Notes under the pieces: generated by a model | Told to the model about the DNA's origin: nothing | The model's database searches: none | Seen by the model: the letters and a program-made list of their open reading frames with translations, nothing else | Shown here: one piece after another, positions 6,520 through 9,768 of the stretch | How the letters are laid out: each line of letters starts with the position of its first letter | How positions within the stretch are numbered: position 1 is the first letter of the stretch | Assembly (NCBI GenBank): GCA_003242495.1 | Contig: QGUO01000109.1 | Coordinates: 1 to 9,768 of the forward strand | Length of the DNA: 9,768 nucleotides | Origin: Pseudomonadota bacterium | GTDB lineage: Bacteria > Pseudomonadota > Gammaproteobacteria > Steroidobacterales > Steroidobacteraceae | Direction: 5' to 3' | Made by a program: the position numbers and the translations under genes

Positions 6520-7959
6520 CCCGGCGCGCTGCGCTGGCGTGCGCTCGGACAGGAAGCGGGTCGAGAGCGCGGCCAGCGCCCAAGGACCGTAGAAGGTGGC
6601 GAGACCGGCCAGAATGCCGGGCATGCCCTCGTAGATCTCCTCGTGCCAGCCGAGCTGTCGCCACAGCAGCGCGATGGCCGGGCCTGTGAGCATCATGAGC
6701 AGGGCATGCGCCTGGGTGGGCCGATGGCCGCGTGCGTAGACGACGAGCAACGGCACGAACGCCGAGGCGAGGGTCGACCACGACAAGATCACGAGGGTGA
6801 ACACGCTCTGCGGCCCAACGATCGCGATACCGAGGGCGAGGGCGGTGACCAGCAGCGTGGCCCCCTTGCTGAGCCAGGTCGAATGGGTGGGGCGCAGCGC
6901 CAGATCGTGGGTGAGGGCGGCCGAGCAGCTCAACAACAGAGAATCGGCCGTGGACATGGTGGCGGCGAAAACGCCAGCGAGGATCAGCCCGACGCCCAAC
7001 GGCGGCAGCAGACCTTGCGCCATCGCGGGCAGCGCCAGCTCCGGATCGAGCTCGGCCAGGCCGGGCAGGTAAATGCGCGCGAGCAGCCCGACACCGGTGG
7101 CCATGGCGTAGAACGCCGTGAAGAAGCTGTAGTACCACAGGCGCGTATGCAGCAACTGTCGCGGCGAGGCGAGCGCCATGTAGCGCACGGCCATGTGCGG
7201 CTGGCCGATGGCGCTCACCCCGGCGAACAGCCAGCCGAGCGCGAACAGCGCCATGCCGGCCGCCCCGGGTATGCGCAAGTCGCTGGGGAACCAGTCGAGA
7301 TAGCCCGGTATCTCGGCGAGCCGCGCCACGGCGCCGGCGGGTCCGCCGAGGCCGATGATGGCGGTCGCCAGCAGCAGGCCCATGGCAAACAGCATCACGA
7401 AGGCCTGCGCCACGTCCGTCCAGATCGAGGCGCGAAGTCCGCCGGCCAGGCAGTAGACGACCACGATGCCCGCCACGAGCACGGCGCCGCTATGGACGTT
7501 CCAGCCGAACAGAGAGTGCAGGGCCTTGCCGCCGGCGCTGAGCTGGGCGGCGGCATAAGACCCCAGGAAGACGACAGTGAGCAATGCCGACAGCCGCCGG
7601 ATCAGCACCTGCTCGGCGCCGGTCCAGCGGCTGATGAGTCCCGCGAAGCTCAGCTCGCCGGTGCGGTGCGAGGCGCGGCACAGCTCGCGGTGCACCGCCA
7701 GCGAGGCGGCGAGGTCGCCGACGATCCAACCCACCATCAGCCAGATGGCGGGCAGGCCCACCGTATAGGTGAAGCCGATGACGCCGATGAACATGTAGCC
7801 GCTGTTGTTGGTCGCGAACGCCGACAGGCCGGCGAGCACCGGGTGCACCGAGCGGCTCGCCAGGTAATAGTCCTCGGTGGTACCGCGGCTGCGCACCAGT
7901 GACGCGACGCCGACCAGCAGGAAGCCGAGCAGGCAGAACAGGAAGCTCGCGAGGACCAT
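6502..7959 (-). CDS. Sodium:solute symporter (SSS family, PutP-like), probable compatible-solute importer
   Basis: A 485-residue integral inner-membrane protein with about 13 hydrophobic segments, consistent with the LeuT-fold SSS family. PutP-like landmarks are FATNNSGYMFIGVIG (48-62), GGLRASIWTDVAQAFVML (173-190), GQPHMAVRYMA (252-262) and AATMSTADSLLLSCSA (332-347). S336 and T337 match the Ser-Thr pair that binds Na+ in PutP. The ATG at 7957-7959 has AGGA about 7 nt upstream. It follows ectD after 46 bp with the same direction and no visible promoter, so co-transcription with the ectoine genes is likely. This suggests uptake or recapture of ectoine, hydroxyectoine, proline or a related solute driven by sodium. 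The family is certain from the motifs; the substrate is inferred from context only. The C-terminal tail (SERTPAQRAGEAHEG) is hydrophilic. Confidence 0.93.
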   Translation of the reverse strand: MVLASFLFCLLGFLLVGVASLVRSRGTTEDYYLASRSVHPVLAGLSAFATNNSGYMFIGVIGFTYTVGLPAIWLMVGWIVGDLAASLAVHRELCRASHRTGELSFAGLISRWTGAEQVLIRRLSALLTVVFLGSYAAAQLSAGGKALHSLFGWNVHSGAVLVAGIVVVYCLAGGLRASIWTDVAQAFVMLFAMGLLLATAIIGLGGPAGAVARLAEIPGYLDWFPSDLRIPGAAGMALFALGWLFAGVSAIGQPHMAVRYMALASPRQLLHTRLWYYSFFTAFYAMATGVGLLARIYLPGLAELDPELALPAMAQGLLPPLGVGLILAGVFAATMSTADSLLLSCSAALTHDLALRPTHSTWLSKGATLLVTALALGIAIVGPQSVFTLVILSWSTLASAFVPLLVVYARGHRPTQAHALLMMLTGPAIALLWRQLGWHEEIYEGMPGILAGLATFYGPWALAALSTRFLSERTPAQRAGEAHEG

Positions 7960-7975
7960 CTCTTTGTCCTGTGGC

Positions 7976-7999
7976 GCGGCCCGCAGCGTCCCGGGCCGC
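7976..7999 (-). other. GC-rich hairpin between ectD and the symporter gene
   Basis: A perfect 8-bp inverted repeat of only G and C (gcggcccg at 7976-7983, cgggccgc at 7992-7999) encloses an 8-nt loop. On the minus-strand RNA it lies just after the ectD stop and 16 nt before the symporter start, with no U-run, so it is not a standard terminator. Such intercistronic stems can block 3' exonucleases or lower read-through into the next gene; here it could set the ratio of hydroxylase to transporter. Confidence 0.45.
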
Positions 8000-8005
8000 C
8001 GCCGT

Positions 8006-8956
8006 TCAGTCGCACAGCGGTCCGCTGCGCGGGACCAGGGCCGTCACGTTGCGCCGTGCGGCAATGAACTCCGGCCGCGGCTTCGCGGCGGCGTAAGGCG
8101 CGACCAGCCGGTTCGTCACGCTGTTGAACACCAGGAACACGTTCGAGCGCGGCAGCGGCGAGATGTTGCTGTTCGAGCCATACATGGCGTTGCAGTCGAA
8201 CAGCACGATCTTGCCGGGCGCGCCGGTGAACGTGGTAATGCCGCCGCCCTCGTTGAACAGCCGCTCGAGGCTGCCGGGATCCGGCACGCCGTACTCCTGG
8301 CGACGCAGCGACTGCTTGTAATGGTCCTCGGGTGTTTCGCCCACGCAGCTCACGTAGCGGCGATGCGAGCCGGGAATCACCATCAGCGGGCCATTGAACC
8401 CGGTGTTCTCGGTAAGCGCGATGGACATGCTGAGCGCGCGCATGCGCGGCATGCCGTCCTCGGTGTGCCAGGTCTCGAAATCGGAGTGCCAATAGAACTC
8501 CTTGCCGAAGAAGCCTGGTTTGTAGTTGAGCCGCGACTGGTGAATGTACACCTCGTCGCCGAGCAGATACTGGGCGATGCGCACCAGCCGCTCGTCCGTG
8601 GCCAGGCGTCGGATCAGCGCGCTCTGCTCATGGATGGCGAAGATGGAGCGCAATTGCGTGCCGCCGGGCTCGCAGATGAGCGTGTCCGGGTCGATGCCGC
8701 GGGTGTCCTCGCGCAGACGCACCAGCTCCCGTTGCAAGGCGGCGAGCTCGGCCGGCTGCAGCAGGCCTTCGAGCTCGATGAAGCCGTCGCGCTCGTAACG
8801 CTCGACCATCGCCCGGTCGAGACCGGGCGGCGGCGCGCCTTTCCCGTAGACGACCGGATCGACACGGTCGACCAGCGCCGGCTCGGGGTCGAGGCGCGAG
8901 CGATAGGGATCCGTGCGCCGTGCATCGTCCGTGAGGGGTTGCGCCCGGGCAGCCAC
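8006..8956 (-). CDS. ectD: Ectoine hydroxylase (EctD) with His-to-Tyr change at the third iron ligand
   Basis: Fe(II)/2-oxoglutarate dioxygenase of the PhyH superfamily that converts ectoine to 5-hydroxyectoine. The 316 residues are near the family length (about 300). The EctD signature FYWHSDFETWHTEDGMP (154-170) is intact, with iron ligands H157 and D159. N144, F154, W163 and R270 match cofactor- and substrate-site residues of the Virgibacillus enzyme with a constant offset of 11. By the same offset the third iron ligand (His248 there) is Y259 here, in DCNAMYGSNSN, where relatives have MHGSN. The codon TAT (8180-8182) is one transition from CAT. The catalytic state is therefore uncertain, although the rest of the protein looks under selection. 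The start is GTG (8954-8956) with GGAGGG 6 nt upstream; the first in-frame Met is residue 50, too late. It starts 2 bp after the ectC stop, so it is translated from the ect mRNA. Confidence 0.95.
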   Translation of the reverse strand: MAARAQPLTDDARRTDPYRSRLDPEPALVDRVDPVVYGKGAPPPGLDRAMVERYERDGFIELEGLLQPAELAALQRELVRLREDTRGIDPDTLICEPGGTQLRSIFAIHEQSALIRRLATDERLVRIAQYLLGDEVYIHQSRLNYKPGFFGKEFYWHSDFETWHTEDGMPRMRALSMSIALTENTGFNGPLMVIPGSHRRYVSCVGETPEDHYKQSLRRQEYGVPDPGSLERLFNEGGGITTFTGAPGKIVLFDCNAMYGSNSNISPLPRSNVFLVFNSVTNRLVAPYAAAKPRPEFIAARRNVTALVPRSGPLCD

Positions 8957-8970
8957 GATCAGCCCTCCAC
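8949..8970 (-). promoter_or_regulatory. Ribosome binding site fixing the GTG start of ectD
   Basis: On the minus strand GGAGGG lies 6 nt before the GTG at 8954-8956, inside the end of ectC and just ahead of its TGA (8959-8961). Its strength and spacing support the GTG start and coupled translation of ectD. Confidence 0.7.
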
Positions 8971-9357
8971 CGCGGTGGCGGTGGTCGGATACGCACCGGT
9001 GGCGTCGTGCACTTCCAGGCCGTGCAGCGGCGGATTGAACACACAGGCCAGGGTCAGCTCGGTCTCGGCGCGCAGCACGTGCTCGTCATGCTTGTCGAGG
9101 ATGTAGATGGTACCTGGCTCGATGCGATGCCGTTCGCCGGTCGCGCAATCCTCGAGCTCGCCGTGGCCGCTGATGCAATACACCGATTCGAGGTGATTGC
9201 GGTAGCACATCCGTGTCTCGGTGCCGGCGTACATGGTCGTGATGTGGAACGAGAAGCCCATCCCGTCGTTGCGCAACAGGAGCCGGGTGCTTTCCCAGGT
9301 CTTGGACACCACGCGTCGCGGTGTGCGGCGCGCTTCATCGAGTCTTCTTACGATCAT
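8959..9357 (-). CDS. ectC: L-ectoine synthase
   Basis: Cupin enzyme that closes the ring of N-gamma-acetyl-L-2,4-diaminobutyrate to ectoine with loss of water. The 132 residues match the family (about 130). It begins MIVRRLDEA and carries TWESTRLLL (20-28), GMGFSFHITT (32-41) and the metal ligands E57 (RNHLESVYC), Y85 (GTIYILDKHDEH) and H93. These sit at the same numbers as in the well-studied Paenibacillus enzyme. FNPPLHGLEVHD (107-118) is also typical. The ATG at 9355-9357 overlaps the ectB stop (ATGA), and AGGAGG stands 9 nt upstream, so translation is both coupled and independently strong. It forms the centre of the ectB-ectC-ectD run. All expected active-site residues are present, so ectoine itself should be made. 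Confidence 0.97.
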   Translation of the reverse strand: MIVRRLDEARRTPRRVVSKTWESTRLLLRNDGMGFSFHITTMYAGTETRMCYRNHLESVYCISGHGELEDCATGERHRIEPGTIYILDKHDEHVLRAETELTLACVFNPPLHGLEVHDATGAYPTTATAVEG

Positions 9358-9768
9358 GAATGCAATCCTCCTGCGGCGGGCTTGCGGCCCGCGCGTGCCG
9401 CGATGGCCGCGTCGACACTGCGGGCGAGAATGTCCAGGGCTTCGTGCAGCTCCTCATCCTCGATGGTGAGCGGGCAGAGACACTTGACCACCTCGTCGCG
9501 CGGCCCGCCGGTCTCGATGATGAGACCCCGGCGAAACGCTTCGCGGCTGGTGGCCTGCGCATCGGTCTCGTGCTTGAACGCCAGGCCCTGCATCAGGCCG
9601 CGCCCCTTGACGCTCACCAGGCCGGCGTGGTGCGCGGCGATTTCGTTGAGACGCGCGGACATCACGCCGGCCTTGCGGCGCACTTCCGCGGCGAAGGTAT
9701 CGTCGGACCAGAAAGCCCCGATGCTCGCGCCGGCGGTCACGAACGCGTGATGGTTGCCGCGTAAGGTG
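9354..9768 (-). CDS. ectB: Diaminobutyrate--2-oxoglutarate transaminase, C-terminal part (5' end beyond window)
   Basis: PLP class-III aminotransferase that makes L-2,4-diaminobutyrate from aspartate semialdehyde and glutamate, the first step of ectoine synthesis. Only the last 138 or so residues are visible (full length is about 420-430), so the PLP lysine is outside. The visible part opens TLRGNHHAFVTAGASIGAFW, matching the family (T)xRGNxxAFV segment. It continues with VSVKGRGLMQGLAF and ETGGPRDEVVKCLCPLTI, typical of the small C-terminal domain, and ends AAGGLHS. The frame is open to the window edge with no start needed. It overlaps ectC by 4 bp. ectA is expected further upstream in the same operon but cannot be seen. 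Confidence 0.95.
   Translation of the reverse strand, partial: TLRGNHHAFVTAGASIGAFWSDDTFAAEVRRKAGVMSARLNEIAAHHAGLVSVKGRGLMQGLAFKHETDAQATSREAFRRGLIIETGGPRDEVVKCLCPLTIEDEELHEALDILARSVDAAIAARAGRKPAAGGLHS

Noticed and set aside
5579..7138. 519-residue version of RsmA
   Set aside because: The extension runs antisense-free but out of frame through the symporter gene; RsmA proteins begin at the MKVFARKRFGQHF region.
6511..7902. Plus-strand 463-codon open frame opposite the symporter
   Set aside because: Shadow of a membrane-protein gene: complementary codons give a hydrophilic Gln/His/Arg/Glu-rich chain with no domain.
7877..9106. Plus-strand 409-codon open frame opposite ectD and ectC
   Set aside because: It crosses two firmly identified genes on the other strand and shows no recognisable motif.
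1..9768. tRNA, rRNA, CRISPR array, insertion sequence, phage or attachment site
   Set aside because: No cloverleaf, repeat-spacer pattern, transposase motif or terminal inverted repeats seen; genes are packed and collinear.

Overview
The window is a GC-rich bacterial chromosome segment that fits a salt-adapted gammaproteobacterium. The lineage is inferred from the ksgA/apaG/apaH neighbourhood, the ectoine genes and the tryptophan-to-quinolinate genes; no rRNA or other lineage marker is present. Every gene I can support lies on the minus strand, so transcription runs from high to low coordinates. Coding density is very high and the only sizeable gaps are 174, 118, 89, 63 and 46 bp.

Layout in the direction of transcription. 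(1) Right end, compatible solutes: the C-terminal part of ectB (cut by the window edge), ectC, ectD and a PutP-like sodium:solute symporter. ectB and ectC overlap by 4 bp (ATGA), ectC and ectD are 2 bp apart, and the symporter follows after 46 bp that hold a strong GC hairpin. ectA would be expected upstream, outside the window. (2) Middle, housekeeping: rsmA/ksgA, then a 174-bp gap with a perfect TATAAT box, then a UspA-family gene, apaG and apaH. The stress gene sits inside the otherwise familiar ksgA-apaG-apaH order, and pdxA, often the upstream neighbour of ksgA, is replaced by the symporter. (3) Left end, tryptophan to NAD: 3-hydroxyanthranilate dioxygenase, a cyclase-family hydrolase that is the candidate kynurenine formamidase, kynureninase, and kynurenine 3-monooxygenase (cut by the left edge). 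Together these would take N-formylkynurenine to the quinolinate precursor. Tryptophan dioxygenase and nadC are not in view.

How the parts work together: ectB/C/D make ectoine and, if EctD is active, 5-hydroxyectoine; the symporter probably imports a compatible solute. The usp-apaG-apaH-kyn genes look like one long transcription unit, which would couple dinucleoside-tetraphosphate hydrolysis to NAD precursor synthesis.

The most notable observation is in EctD. The protein is an otherwise textbook ectoine hydroxylase, but the third iron ligand, a histidine in the family, is Tyr259 here, at exactly the expected spacing from His157 and Asp159. This is one base change from a His codon. It could mean a lost activity, an altered metal site or a sequence error. 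I found no mobile element, CRISPR array, RNA gene or clearly new multi-gene system.
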